From assembly GCA_964507645.1 (NCBI GenBank), contig CAZDPU010000004.1:1-64000 (forward strand): a stretch of 64,000 nucleotides of DNA, in the 5' to 3' direction. Origin of the DNA: UBA6624 sp964507645 (GTDB taxonomy: Bacteria > UBP7 > UBA6624). The notes below the pieces were generated by a model. It saw only the letters and a program-made list of their open reading frames with translations, made no database searches and was not told the origin of the DNA. Positions 34,152-42,293 of the stretch are shown in pieces (the stretch's first letter is position 1; the number at the start of each line of letters is the position of its first letter). Position numbers and translations under genes: made by a program.

Positions 34152-35135
34152 TTACAAATTGTAGATTAAAGAATCAATAATTATCCAAGGATCAACATCT
34201 GAAGTTTTTAAATCAAGGTCAGCTTTTGACAAAAGCTTGAAACCTTTTGTGATTTTTTCCTCCGGTATGCTTTTTGCCTTTGATGTCAGTTTTGATGATT
34301 TCCAAAGCATAGTCGGCCCTAGATCTTTTTTTAAGAGTTGATTATTTCCGTTTTTTGCCAAGGCCAATCTTTTCCACTCTTGTGTTATCCAGTTCAAAAT
34401 CGAAAAAGGTTCTTCTCCGGTTCTTTTGAGGTCTGAAATCAAGTTTTTTGCTTCAATGGTTTTTTTACCTATTATCAAATCTACAATTTTAAAAACTGTT
34501 GATTGTGAATTTTTAGGCAAGTAGCTTATTGCCTCTTCTTTAATTTCTTGTTTTTCATACCCAAGCATTTTTAAAGTTTTTATACTTTGGTCTATTGAAG
34601 CAAGATCAAAACCAACTTGATTCAATAGCTTGTTTGGAATTTTTCTGGAAAATTTATATCCACTAGAACAGAGTGCCTCTGATATGTATTTTTCCAAATC
34701 TGGAGAGTTTTTGAAATTTGTTGGTATTTCTTCTAAATGAATTTGAATATTTTTTTCATTTTCTATTTTTTTTAAAAAATCTTTTATTTCTTTTTTAACT
34801 TTTTTATTGCCTTCGTAATCTTGTTTTTCTTCTGAGATTATCCAATTTCCTTCATTTGAACTTCGAATAAGCAACTTGAATTTTTCTTTGCATAGTACGT
34901 TTTTGTTTTGAGAAAAGCCTTTTATCAGTTTTGTTAAATCATTTGTTTCTATCCATGACCCTCCTCCAAACATCGAAGACTGGTTTAGTGTAGCTGTAAT
35001 GTTTGAAAAAGAGTCAGAAAGAATTTCTTCAGAATTGAAATCTTTTATATTTGATTTATTTATATTGTTTAATTTTCTTAATTTTTTCTTTTTTTTTGTT
35101 ATTAGCCAATGATTTCCAAGAACAAAATGAATCAT
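34152..35135 (-). CDS. holA: DNA polymerase III delta subunit
   Basis: A 327-residue clamp-loader subunit, divergent but recognisable. The N-terminus HFVLGNHWLI is the 'LLxGxDxFLI' equivalent. The middle has a Lys-rich stretch, and the C-terminal helical part contains KIVDLIIGKKTIEAKNLISDL, matching the delta collar domain 'fxLxdallegdxkkAlxlL'. The PurD stop and this ATG are adjacent. Delta opens the sliding clamp. Confidence is moderate because the family is poorly conserved. Confidence 0.8.
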   Translation of the reverse strand: MIHFVLGNHWLITKKKKKLRKLNNINKSNIKDFNSEEILSDSFSNITATLNQSSMFGGGSWIETNDLTKLIKGFSQNKNVLCKEKFKLLIRSSNEGNWIISEEKQDYEGNKKVKKEIKDFLKKIENEKNIQIHLEEIPTNFKNSPDLEKYISEALCSSGYKFSRKIPNKLLNQVGFDLASIDQSIKTLKMLGYEKQEIKEEAISYLPKNSQSTVFKIVDLIIGKKTIEAKNLISDLKRTGEEPFSILNWITQEWKRLALAKNGNNQLLKKDLGPTMLWKSSKLTSKAKSIPEEKITKGFKLLSKADLDLKTSDVDPWIIIDSLIYNL

Positions 35136-36380
35136 TCAAACATCTGCCCCAATGTCATTTCTGAAAGAAGTTTTTTTTACTTGTATTTTTTTTATTTTTT
35201 CATAAGCAACTTTTTTAGCTTCAATTAAATCCCTTCCTATTCCAGTAACATTGAGGATTCTTCCACCATTTGACAGAAGTTCTCCATTGTTGTTTTTTGT
35301 TCCAGCGTGAAAAATTAAAGATTTTCCTATATCTGGGCTACCCGGCTTTTCTGATTCAAGTAACTTGATGTTTTTTTCAGTTTTTTCTGGGTATCCATTT
35401 GCTGCCAAAACAACTGTTAGGGCTGCTTTTGAAGTGTCATTGATTTCTTTTTCTTTTATTTTTTCATTTTTTGCAATTGCTAAAAATATTTCAGCTGGAT
35501 CTCCTTTCATCAATGGAATTAAAACTTGTGTTTCAGGATCTCCAAATCTAACATTGTATTCAAGCAGTTTCGGACCTTCTTTTGTTAGCATCATTCCAAG
35601 GTAAAGAACTCCACGATAGTCAATATTTTCTTTTTCCAAACCTTTGATTGAATTTTTAACCAAAGGTTTTATGAGCTCCAAAAGAAGATTGTTTTTTGGG
35701 TTACCCATATCTTCTACAGGAGCATAAGCACCCATGCCTCCAGTATTTGGACCTTTATCGTTATCAAAACGTCTTTTGTGGTCTCTTGAAAAGGGAAGTA
35801 TTTTTGGATCTGAATTTCTATTTACTAAAACATGTACTGAAAGTTCTGGACCAATCATCCAGTCTTCAATAACTACAGTGCCTCCAGCCTCTCCAAGTGA
35901 TTTATTTTCAATCAGGCTAACTAAAATTTTTTTTGCAATTGTTTCATTTTCAGCAGGAAACGCTCCTTTTCCACCTGCTAAACCATCAGCTTTTATAAAC
36001 CATGGACCTTGTGTTTTTTCTATATGTTGAATTGCTTCTTTCAGATTATTAAATGTTATATTTTCCGGAGATTTAACATTGTATTTTTTACAAAAATCCC
36101 TTGCAAAGGATTTACTTCCTTCAAGCAAGGCTCCATCTTGATTTGGTCCAAATACAGGTATGCCTTTTTTTCTAATTTCATTTCCAAGGCCTTCAACAAG
36201 AGGTTGCTCTGGTCCAATAACAATGAGGTCAAAATGTTTTTCTTTTATGTTTTTTTCAAATTTTTTTAAATGGGATGTTCCGCCATTTCCAGGAGAAACC
36301 AAAACCTCATGTCCGAACCTCTCAAATGCCCATGAGAGAGTATGCTCTCTTCCCCCACTGCCTATAACTCCTATTTTCAT
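35136..36380 (-). CDS. purD: Phosphoribosylamine-glycine ligase
   Basis: A 414-residue ATP-grasp enzyme for step two of purine synthesis. It starts MKIGVIGSGGREHTLSWAF and has GPEQPLVEGL, the ATP-grasp FIKADGLAGGKGAF loop, SRDHKRRFDNDKGPNTGGMGAY, and YNVRFGDPETQ, all typical of PurD. The ATG at 36380 overlaps the dnaB stop in an ATGA; an in-frame start 30 bases upstream lies inside dnaB and is less likely. holA begins directly after its stop. There are no other purine genes nearby. Confidence 0.96.
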   Translation of the reverse strand: MKIGVIGSGGREHTLSWAFERFGHEVLVSPGNGGTSHLKKFEKNIKEKHFDLIVIGPEQPLVEGLGNEIRKKGIPVFGPNQDGALLEGSKSFARDFCKKYNVKSPENITFNNLKEAIQHIEKTQGPWFIKADGLAGGKGAFPAENETIAKKILVSLIENKSLGEAGGTVVIEDWMIGPELSVHVLVNRNSDPKILPFSRDHKRRFDNDKGPNTGGMGAYAPVEDMGNPKNNLLLELIKPLVKNSIKGLEKENIDYRGVLYLGMMLTKEGPKLLEYNVRFGDPETQVLIPLMKGDPAEIFLAIAKNEKIKEKEINDTSKAALTVVLAANGYPEKTEKNIKLLESEKPGSPDIGKSLIFHAGTKNNNGELLSNGGRILNVTGIGRDLIEAKKVAYEKIKKIQVKKTSFRNDIGADV

Positions 36381-37963
36381 AGATGAGTTTCTCTTTTCAT
36401 TTTTGACCATTCAAATTCTTGCATATACATTGCTGATTTCAAAAATATCATATCTACCTTTCCAGTTCTTCCATGTCTATTTTTTTCAATCATTAATGAA
36501 ATAGGCGTATAGCCTCTTTCGAGGCCATGTCTGTCTTCTATTACCTGAGCTCTTGATTGGTTTTCGGTTCCAAGTTTCCTTTTTCTGTATTGGTCATAAA
36601 TGAAAATTACGCTATCAGCATCTTGTTCAATTGATCCTGAGTCTCTAAGGTCTGAAAGTCTTGGCCTAGGATCTACTTCAAAAGATGTTCCAGGCATTTT
36701 TCCCTTCTCTCTCATGTCAATACCTCGTGATAGTTGCGATATGGCTATTACAGGGCAATCCAAAGTTTTAGCTAGCATTTTTAAAGATCTTGATATTGCT
36801 GTAATTTCATCAACTCTTGATCCATATTTTTTTTCACTGCTACGTAAAAGTTGTAAATAATCAATTACAACAAGCCCCAAGGCCCCTTTCTCTCTTTTTA
36901 ACCTTGAGCACTCTATTTTGATTTCTGCAACAGTAAGATCCGGTTCATCTGTAACATGTAGTAAATGATCAAAATTACTAAATCTATTGCTACTTAAAAG
37001 AGTTCCTACCCTCACTTGTTCATCTTGTCTTAATTTTGCTGTATTAAAAATATTTTTTTTATTTTTGAATTTTTTTCTTGCTTGTTCAATTGCATCTAAT
37101 GTTAATACTCCAGCACTATGAACAGAATAAGCTAGTTTTACTTTTTCCTCTGAGGTGTATATATCTTTTTGTTCAGCTTTGAATGCAGGATCAAGCCCTT
37201 GTTGGGTTCCTTCGTTGGCAAGTATCCTTGTGAGAAGTTGTGTTTTGTCCATTTCTAAGGAAAAAAATGCTACTGGAAGCATTGACCTAACTGCAACTTG
37301 AAATCCCATGTTTAAAGCAAGGGCAGTTTTTCCTTCTCCAGGTCTTGAAGCTAATATGATTAGATTGTTTCTTCTTAATCCACCTAACATTTCATTAAGT
37401 TTTTCATGATCGCAAAGAATCTCACTTTGTTTTTTAGGATGCATTACACCATCAATAAATTCTTGAAGCTTCTCTCTCAAGGGTTGTAATGTAGTTGGAA
37501 ACCTAACTGTTTCTGTTTTTGTAACCCTCTCTTCAAAACTATTAAACAAATCAGCAATACTTTTTCCTTCATCAAGCGCTTCTTGGACTGTTTCTTTCGC
37601 TATCGTCGAAACCTCTCTTCTTAAATACAAGTCTCTTAGGGTCTTAAGTGCATTCTCAACACGGCTTTGTATGGGAGTATCTTCAAGAATCTGTAAAAGA
37701 TAATTTTCTCCGCCAATTTTTTCTAGCGTTTTTCTTTCCCTGAGATTTCTTGTCAATGATATTAAATCAACTTCAATGCCCCCTGACTCTAAGGCTTCTA
37801 TCGATTTGAAGATTTCTTTGTGTGAGTATTCAAAAAACCATTCAGTTTGTGGTACTAATCCAGCATCTTCAACAAAAAGTCTTTTTCCCGATATGTAAGT
37901 TGCGAGGATGTATTTTTCAGCTAGTTCGTTATAAAGAATTGAATTTTTTTTATCCTTGCTCAA
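36377..37963 (-). CDS. dnaB: Replicative DNA helicase DnaB, with extra insertions
   Basis: A 528-residue hexameric helicase. The N-terminal domain occupies about residues 10-130, a linker follows, then a RecA-like motor with Walker A SRPGEGKTAL (209-213 GEGKT) and Walker B LVVIDYLQLL (364-373). The DnaB signatures LSDLRDSGSIEQDAD and a final NRHGRTG are present. It is longer than usual (about 450-470). The excess is mainly an extra segment of roughly 50 residues, about 252-306, between Walker A and B (LDPAFKAEQKD to FNTAK), with smaller inserts near 420 and 465. No intein blocks are seen. TTG start inside the end of rplI, a 14-base overlap. Confidence 0.94.
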   Translation of the reverse strand: MSKDKKNSILYNELAEKYILATYISGKRLFVEDAGLVPQTEWFFEYSHKEIFKSIEALESGGIEVDLISLTRNLRERKTLEKIGGENYLLQILEDTPIQSRVENALKTLRDLYLRREVSTIAKETVQEALDEGKSIADLFNSFEERVTKTETVRFPTTLQPLREKLQEFIDGVMHPKKQSEILCDHEKLNEMLGGLRRNNLIILASRPGEGKTALALNMGFQVAVRSMLPVAFFSLEMDKTQLLTRILANEGTQQGLDPAFKAEQKDIYTSEEKVKLAYSVHSAGVLTLDAIEQARKKFKNKKNIFNTAKLRQDEQVRVGTLLSSNRFSNFDHLLHVTDEPDLTVAEIKIECSRLKREKGALGLVVIDYLQLLRSSEKKYGSRVDEITAISRSLKMLAKTLDCPVIAISQLSRGIDMREKGKMPGTSFEVDPRPRLSDLRDSGSIEQDADSVIFIYDQYRKRKLGTENQSRAQVIEDRHGLERGYTPISLMIEKNRHGRTGKVDMIFLKSAMYMQEFEWSKMKRETHL

Positions 37964-38402
37964 TGACTTCTACCGATATTTCAAATTCTTTTTGATCTGG
38001 AATTTTGATTTGAACTTTGTATTTACCAAGACTTTTAATTTCTTCATCCATAGAGATATAACTTTTTGATAAATCTATTTTCTTGGATTTTAAAATTGAA
38101 TCACAAATTGATTTTTTATTAATTGATCCAAACAACTTTCCTTTTGGTCCAGATTTCGCCTCTATCTTGATAGTTTTTATTTTTTTTGTCTTTTTTAAAA
38201 GCTCTTTTAGGCTTTCTTTTTTTTCTTTTTCTTTTTGTAGGAGTTTTTGAGCTAATGTTTTAAGTTCATTTATCTTTTCATCTGTTGCTCTTGTAGCGAG
38301 ATTTTTTGGAAAAAGATAATTAAGTGCAAAACCATCGGAAACATTTTTCAATTCTCCAGTTTCTCCAACGCCTTCAATTTGTTCTAAAAGTATAACTTTC
38401 AT
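37950..38402 (-). CDS. rplI: 50S ribosomal protein bL9
   Basis: A 150-residue protein with the bL9 N-terminal signature VILLEQIEGVGETGELKNVSDGFA followed by NYLFPKNLA. A long connecting helix and a C-terminal RNA-binding domain (KLFGSINKKSICDSI) complete the family length. It lies in the conserved rpsF-rpsR-rplI-dnaB order. Its start overlaps the rpsR stop in an ATGA, so translation is coupled. Confidence 0.97.
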   Translation of the reverse strand: MKVILLEQIEGVGETGELKNVSDGFALNYLFPKNLATRATDEKINELKTLAQKLLQKEKEKKESLKELLKKTKKIKTIKIEAKSGPKGKLFGSINKKSICDSILKSKKIDLSKSYISMDEEIKSLGKYKVQIKIPDQKEFEISVEVIEQG

Positions 38403-38707
38403 CTTCTGTACCCCAGGTTTAAGCCATATTCATCATGATGCTGGTAATAGGGGATGATGGCCATTTCACGAGCACGTTTTATTGTCTTTACAACTAAAGC
38501 ATGATCCCTACGAGAAAGTCTTGTTTGTTTTCTTGGTTTTATAGACCATTTTTGGTTAAGAAAAGGCTTTAGGCTTGCTAAATTTTTATAATCCAAGGAA
38601 TCATTTAACTTAAAGTAACTTTTTTTCCTTATTACTCTAAGAGATTTTTTCTTTTCTCTTTCTTTTTTCTTTTTTAACTCTCTAAATGGGTGTGTAATTC
38701 TTGGCAT
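38399..38707 (-). CDS. rpsR: 30S ribosomal protein bS18
   Basis: A 102-residue protein. The C-terminal two thirds match bS18: DYKNLASLKPFLNQKWSI, KPRKQTRLSRRDHALVVKTI and KRAREMAIIPYY. The N-terminus carries an additional Lys/Arg-rich stretch of about 30 residues. The SD GGAGG at the end of rpsF lies 6 bases before its ATG; this helps fix the true end of rpsF. bS18 pairs with bS6 on the platform of the small subunit. Confidence 0.95.
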   Translation of the reverse strand: MPRITHPFRELKKKKEREKKKSLRVIRKKSYFKLNDSLDYKNLASLKPFLNQKWSIKPRKQTRLSRRDHALVVKTIKRAREMAIIPYYQHHDEYGLNLGYRR

Positions 38708-38710
38708 TTT

Positions 38711-39299
38711 TTATTCCTCCTTTTCAGAAGAGGTTTTTTTTGGCTTCTCTTCTGCCTTTGGCTTCTCTTCTGCCTTTGGCTTCTCTTCTGCCTTTGGCTT
38801 CTCTTCTGCCTNNNNNNNNNNNNNNNNNNNNNNNNNNNNNNNNNNNNNNNNNNNNNNNNNNNNNNNNNNNNNNNNNNNNNNNNNNNNNNNNNNNNNNNNN
38901 NNNNNNNNNNNCTGCCTTTGGCTTCTCTTCTGCCTTTGGCTTCTCTTCTGCCTTTGGCTTCTCTTCCATTATTGGAGATTTGTAGTTTGAATTTTTGAAA
39001 AATCTAAATCTTAAAATCCCTTCACTATCTTTTAAGAATGTCTCTATCTCTTTTTTTGTTTTTTGATCTATGTCAATTACAAAGAATGTGTAATCACCGT
39101 CTTTAAATTTGTTAATTGCATAGGCCATTCTTTTTATTCCCCACGAATCTTTCGTGGTAATTTTCCCTTTGTTGGATTTGATTGTTTTTTCTACCTGCTT
39201 AACAATAGATAAATTTTCTTGGCTATTCTCTGGACTAAGTATGAGAGCCAACTCGTATGAGCGCTTTTCAATAGGGCGCTCTGGAAACTTATAAGACAT
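38711..39299 (-). CDS. rpsF: 30S ribosomal protein bS6 with long KPKAEE repeat tail (interrupted by gap)
   Basis: The bS6 core is residues of about 1-108 (KRSYELALILSPE, DSWGIKRMAYAINKFKDGDYTFFVID, and a last strand ILRFRFFKN). After YKSPIMEE, a tandem KPKAEE repeat encoded by an exact 18-base unit runs into a 100-N gap. On the far side the repeat resumes and ends KPKKTSSEKEE at a TAA at 38711-38713. A continuous reading of the given bases falls out of frame across the 100 Ns, which produces a false GRREAK tail ending at 38724; the KPKAEE frame on both sides is correct. The tail's charged helix-breaking repeats resemble extensions of bS6 in other bacteria, but its full length is unknown here. 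Confidence 0.93.
38739..38967 (-). repeat. 18-base tandem repeat in rpsF tail
   Basis: The unit (forward strand) is CTGCCTTTGGCTTCTCTT, giving KPKAEE on the minus strand. About four copies lie left of the gap and three right of it, with no visible divergence. The tract flanks the Ns, so it probably caused the assembly break. Confidence 0.95.
38812..38911. other. Assembly gap of 100 Ns inside rpsF
   Basis: Exactly 100 Ns lie in the 18-base repeat tract. The left flank stops 6 bases into a unit and the right flank starts at base 1, so if the repeat is perfect the real missing length must be 12 plus a multiple of 18. Confidence 0.99.
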
Positions 39300-39325
39300 T
39301 TTTTTTCCTCCTTATGGTCTAATGA

Positions 39326-39361
39326 TCTGTAATTTACAGACAAAAAGGTTCGCCTATTATA
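39326..39361 (-). promoter_or_regulatory. rpsF leader: candidate -10 box and palindrome
   Basis: On the minus strand a perfect TATAAT lies at 39361-39356, with no convincing -35 box. A perfect 7-base dyad (TCTGTAA, A, TTACAGA) at 39326-39340 lies in the resulting leader, just before the SD AAGGAGG. bS6-bS18 operons often carry autoregulatory leaders; the known CCG-containing motif is not evident here. Confidence 0.35.
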
Positions 39362-39364
39362 TAT

Positions 39365-40099
39365 TCATTTTGTGATTTTGTTGATAATTATTGCTGCAGC
39401 CGCTGAAACACTTAAACTTTCAATATTTTTAATTGGAATAGTTATTTTTTCACCCCTGGATTCCCATGATTTTGGGATTCCTTTGGATTCATTTCCAAAA
39501 ATAAGACAAATTTTTTCATTTTTAAACTCTAGGTCTTCAACCCTTTTTCCACTATGAGCAGTTGCTAAAATGAATTTATGTTCAGGTAAATTTAAAGGTT
39601 CCTCATCATTCATCTTCGAATACTTTATCCCGAATGAAGCCCCGGAAGAAGTTCTTAAAACTATCAAGTTGTACGGGTCTGGAGAATTTTTAGAGAATAG
39701 AAAATTATCAATACCATGCGCTAAGCTTGTGCGTATTATTGAACCTATGTTTGTTGGGTCTTGAGACAAGAAAACAACTATATCTTTTTTGTAGTCAATA
39801 TTTTTTTTTCTCGGATGTTTGCCTATTCCAATAATTGGTTCTAATTTTGGAATACTCATACATTTTTTAATTAATTTTTCTTCTGCTAGGAATACTTTTT
39901 GAAAGTTTTTATTTTCAAATTTTTTTGCATATTTTTTAGTAGTTATTATTTCAGGGTTCCACCCTTGATCAATGCTGTTTTTAAGGAGCCTTTCTCCTTC
40001 TACCTTGACGATATTGGCTTTTTTACGTTTTTGTTCATTTTTTAAAGATTTCAGCCTCTTTATAAAAGAGTTTTTTTCAGACTTGATTTGGTTTTCCAG
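39365..40099 (-). CDS. SpoU/TrmH-family RNA 2'-O-ribose methyltransferase, near-cognate start
   Basis: The SPOUT catalytic domain contains VVFLSQDPTNIGSIIRTSLAHG, LRTSSGASFG, LIFGNESKGIP and a final IPIKNIESLSVSAAAAI knot. The first ATG (39859) would give only 164 residues and lose the substrate-binding domain. The same frame is open upstream to 40102 and encodes ENQIKSEKNSFIKRLKSLK, then KANIVKVEGERLLKNSI, the classic SpoU_sub_bind pattern ('NPxIKxLxKLxxxKxR...xxxEGxxLL'). There is no ATG, GTG or TTG in that extension. Candidate starts are CTG 40099 (just after the upstream TAA), ATC 40087 or ATA 40063. With CTG the protein is 244 residues, normal for RlmB/TrmH-type enzymes. Confidence 0.82.
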   Translation of the reverse strand: MENQIKSEKNSFIKRLKSLKNEQKRKKANIVKVEGERLLKNSIDQGWNPEIITTKKYAKKFENKNFQKVFLAEEKLIKKCMSIPKLEPIIGIGKHPRKKNIDYKKDIVVFLSQDPTNIGSIIRTSLAHGIDNFLFSKNSPDPYNLIVLRTSSGASFGIKYSKMNDEEPLNLPEHKFILATAHSGKRVEDLEFKNEKICLIFGNESKGIPKSWESRGEKITIPIKNIESLSVSAAAAIIINKITK

Positions 40100-40102
40100 T
40101 TT

Positions 40103-40405
40103 TTAAAGACCCAGTTGTTTTTTTCTTTTTTCCAACAATGAATCCAGCCTTTTTACAGTAAGTTTTTTTATTTTGTTTTTTATTAGAGGATTTTTACCAT
40201 CAAGCTTCTCTGCAAGAGTTGGATTGTTTTCATTTATTGCATTCATGGCTGCAAGATTTTTAAATCTTTCTTCATGTTCTCTTGTTACAAAAGGAGCAAT
40301 TTGAATTATTAGATTCTTGACAGCCTCGTCATTTGATTTTAAGGATTTTTCAATCAAGTCAAGATATTGTTCTAATTTTGTGTTAAATTTATTTAAATTT
40401 GACAT
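40103..40405 (-). CDS. 100-residue helical protein of unknown function between dnaK and spoU
   Basis: A predicted cytoplasmic all-helical protein, rich in Lys, Leu and Asn, with no signal peptide, Cys or recognised motif. It starts 6 bases after the dnaK stop and its stop is followed by the spoU frame. The middle segment (VTREHEERFKNLAAMNAI) is the most distinctive. Position suggests a link with chaperone or translation functions, but no function is assigned. Confidence 0.7.
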   Translation of the reverse strand: MSNLNKFNTKLEQYLDLIEKSLKSNDEAVKNLIIQIAPFVTREHEERFKNLAAMNAINENNPTLAEKLDGKNPLIKNKIKKLTVKRLDSLLEKRKKQLGL

Positions 40406-40411
40406 CAGAAA

Positions 40412-42193
40412 CTATTCAGTTTTCTTTTCTTCTTTTTCTTTCATTCCGTCTTCAGCGGACATAACGGTTATTTCTGCATCAGACAGAATTATTTGCAGGT
40501 GTTCGATTTCGCTTTTTACCTTGTCTTCATCGTGATCAATGGCTCTTTGCAGGTTGGCTATCGCTGTCCTCAATGAATCTTTGGTTGGTTTTTCAATGAA
40601 TTTTTTTCTGTCTCTTATAAAAGCTTCTGCTTCATATATTAATGCATTTGCCTCTGATGTTTCTCCTATTTCATTTTCTTTCTGAGAGGTTCTTACTCCT
40701 ATTTCAAGCTGAGCTTCTCTAACTTCTTCTGGAGTTAGTCTTTTCTGGCTTGTCTTAAAGGAAACAGATTTTTCTTTCTTGGACGCTCTGTCTTTTGCTG
40801 TAACTTTGACAATTCCATTTATGTCATAATCAAAAAGGACATCAACTAGAGCTTTTCCAGCATCATTCCCCTCTATCCCAGAAAAAACAAAATCACCTAG
40901 TTTGGGATTTGCTGAAGCAACTTCTTTCTCTCCTTGAAAAACTGTTATTTGTGCTTCTGTTTGCATGTCTTGTGTCGTAACGTAAGGTTTCTTTTTTGAA
41001 CAAGGAATTGCTGTATTTCTAGGGATAATTACTGAAAATTTACCATCTTTTACCTCTATTCCAAGTGAGTGTGGTGCAACATCCACAATAACCATTTCTT
41101 CCAATTTGCCTCTTTTTACTCCGGCTTGAATTGCAGCACCAAGTGCAACCGACTGCTCAGGATCAACCTTGTGTCCAAGGGATTTTCCAACTAAATCTTC
41201 AACAAATTGCTTTACTTTTGGCATTCTGGTTGTTCCACCTACTAGAAGAATTGAATCAAGATCTTCGAATTTCAATTTTGAGTCTTTCATAGACTGCTCT
41301 AGGGGTTTTTTTGTTTTCTCAACTAAGGGTTCGATGATTTCTTCCATCTGATTTCTTGTTAATGTTGTTTTTAAGTGTTTGGGTTCCTCTGACTCGGTAT
41401 ATATGAAAGGAAGGTTAATTGTTGTTTCAAGATGCTCTGAAAGGTCTTTTTTTGCTGTTTCGGCAGCATCTTTTAATCTTTGTTGGATAACCCTTCTTTG
41501 TATTTCATCTATCTCTTTTCCCTCTAAATCAACCTTTTCAGCTTTTTTAAAGTTCTTTTTCAGCCATTCTGCAATTGCCCAATCCATGTCATCTCCACCT
41601 AATTGGACATCTCCATTTGTAGCCAGGACCCTAAATGCACCTTCTCTCGCCCTGATGATGGATACATCGAAAGTTCCTCCACCAAAGTCGTAAACCATTA
41701 TTGTGTCTTTGGATTCGCTGTTGAGTCCATATGCTAGAGCTGCAGCTGTAGGCTCATTCAATATCCTTTCAACAACAAACCCAGCTATCTCACCAGCATC
41801 TTTTACAGCCTGTCTTTGTGCATCGCTAAAATAAGCAGGAACGGTTATCACCGCTTCTTCAACGATCTCTCCTAGGTGTTCTTCAGCATCCAGTTTTAAT
41901 CTTTTGATTATTGCTCCAGCAATTTCTTGGGGTGTAAACTGTTCTTTCCCCAAAGTTATCACTTTGTCTTCTCCCAAAACTCTTTTTATCGAAGAAACGG
42001 TTCTATCCGGGAACGCAATTGATTGATTTTTGGCAGCTTCCCCAACAAGAAGGTCTCCTGTTTCAGACATTCCAACAACACTTGGAGTCAAAAGAGAATC
42101 TCTAGAATTCGGGATCAATTTAGGAGTGTCTTTGTCCAAGTAGCCAATAAGACTGTTTGTTGTACCAAAATCAATGCCTAATATGTTCCTCAT
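40412..42193 (-). CDS. dnaK: Hsp70-family chaperone (DnaK-like) with shortened C-terminus
   Basis: A 593-residue Hsp70. The nucleotide-binding domain opens with GIDFGTTNSLIGYL and includes VPAYFSDAQRQAVKDAG, NEPTAAALAYGL, VYDFGGGTFDVSII and LLVGGTTRMPKV. The substrate-binding domain (PHSLGIEV, IPRNTAIP, ITVFQGE) is complete, but the lid is short compared with the about 640-residue E. coli DnaK. DnaK is preferred over HscA because grpE is immediately upstream. The strong SD GGGAGG lies 7 bases before the ATG. No CIRCE element is visible in the grpE-dnaK spacer, and dnaJ is not adjacent. Confidence 0.85.
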   Translation of the reverse strand: MRNILGIDFGTTNSLIGYLDKDTPKLIPNSRDSLLTPSVVGMSETGDLLVGEAAKNQSIAFPDRTVSSIKRVLGEDKVITLGKEQFTPQEIAGAIIKRLKLDAEEHLGEIVEEAVITVPAYFSDAQRQAVKDAGEIAGFVVERILNEPTAAALAYGLNSESKDTIMVYDFGGGTFDVSIIRAREGAFRVLATNGDVQLGGDDMDWAIAEWLKKNFKKAEKVDLEGKEIDEIQRRVIQQRLKDAAETAKKDLSEHLETTINLPFIYTESEEPKHLKTTLTRNQMEEIIEPLVEKTKKPLEQSMKDSKLKFEDLDSILLVGGTTRMPKVKQFVEDLVGKSLGHKVDPEQSVALGAAIQAGVKRGKLEEMVIVDVAPHSLGIEVKDGKFSVIIPRNTAIPCSKKKPYVTTQDMQTEAQITVFQGEKEVASANPKLGDFVFSGIEGNDAGKALVDVLFDYDINGIVKVTAKDRASKKEKSVSFKTSQKRLTPEEVREAQLEIGVRTSQKENEIGETSEANALIYEAEAFIRDRKKFIEKPTKDSLRTAIANLQRAIDHDEDKVKSEIEHLQIILSDAEITVMSAEDGMKEKEEKKTE

Positions 42194-42293
42194 AAGAAAC
42201 CTCCCAATTTACTGATTATAAAATTAAAAGTAATTTGATTGTTAAAAAAAATGCTTAATTTTTTAAAAAATATGTGAATTGATCAAATAAGTT

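Noticed and set aside
37060..37260. Intein in dnaB
   Set aside because: The extra segment is only about 50 residues and lacks splice-junction Cys/Ser and His-Asn blocks.
38724..38811. GRREAK-repeat C-terminus read on the minus strand
   Set aside because: It results from reading through 100 Ns with the wrong phase. The KPKAEE frame continues on both sides and ends at 38711 next to the rpsR start.
38739..38967. Regular 18-base repeats considered as a CRISPR-like array
   Set aside because: The repeats are direct tandem units without spacers and encode KPKAEE in frame within rpsF; no cas genes are present.
40412..42193. HscA (iron-sulfur chaperone) instead of DnaK
   Set aside because: grpE lies directly upstream and there are no isc genes nearby. 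The sequence alone leaves some doubt because the lid is short.
42194..42293. CIRCE or other heat-shock operator between grpE and dnaK
   Set aside because: No TTAGCACTC-N9-GAGTGCTAA or close variant is present in the spacer, only AT-rich sequence and the dnaK SD.
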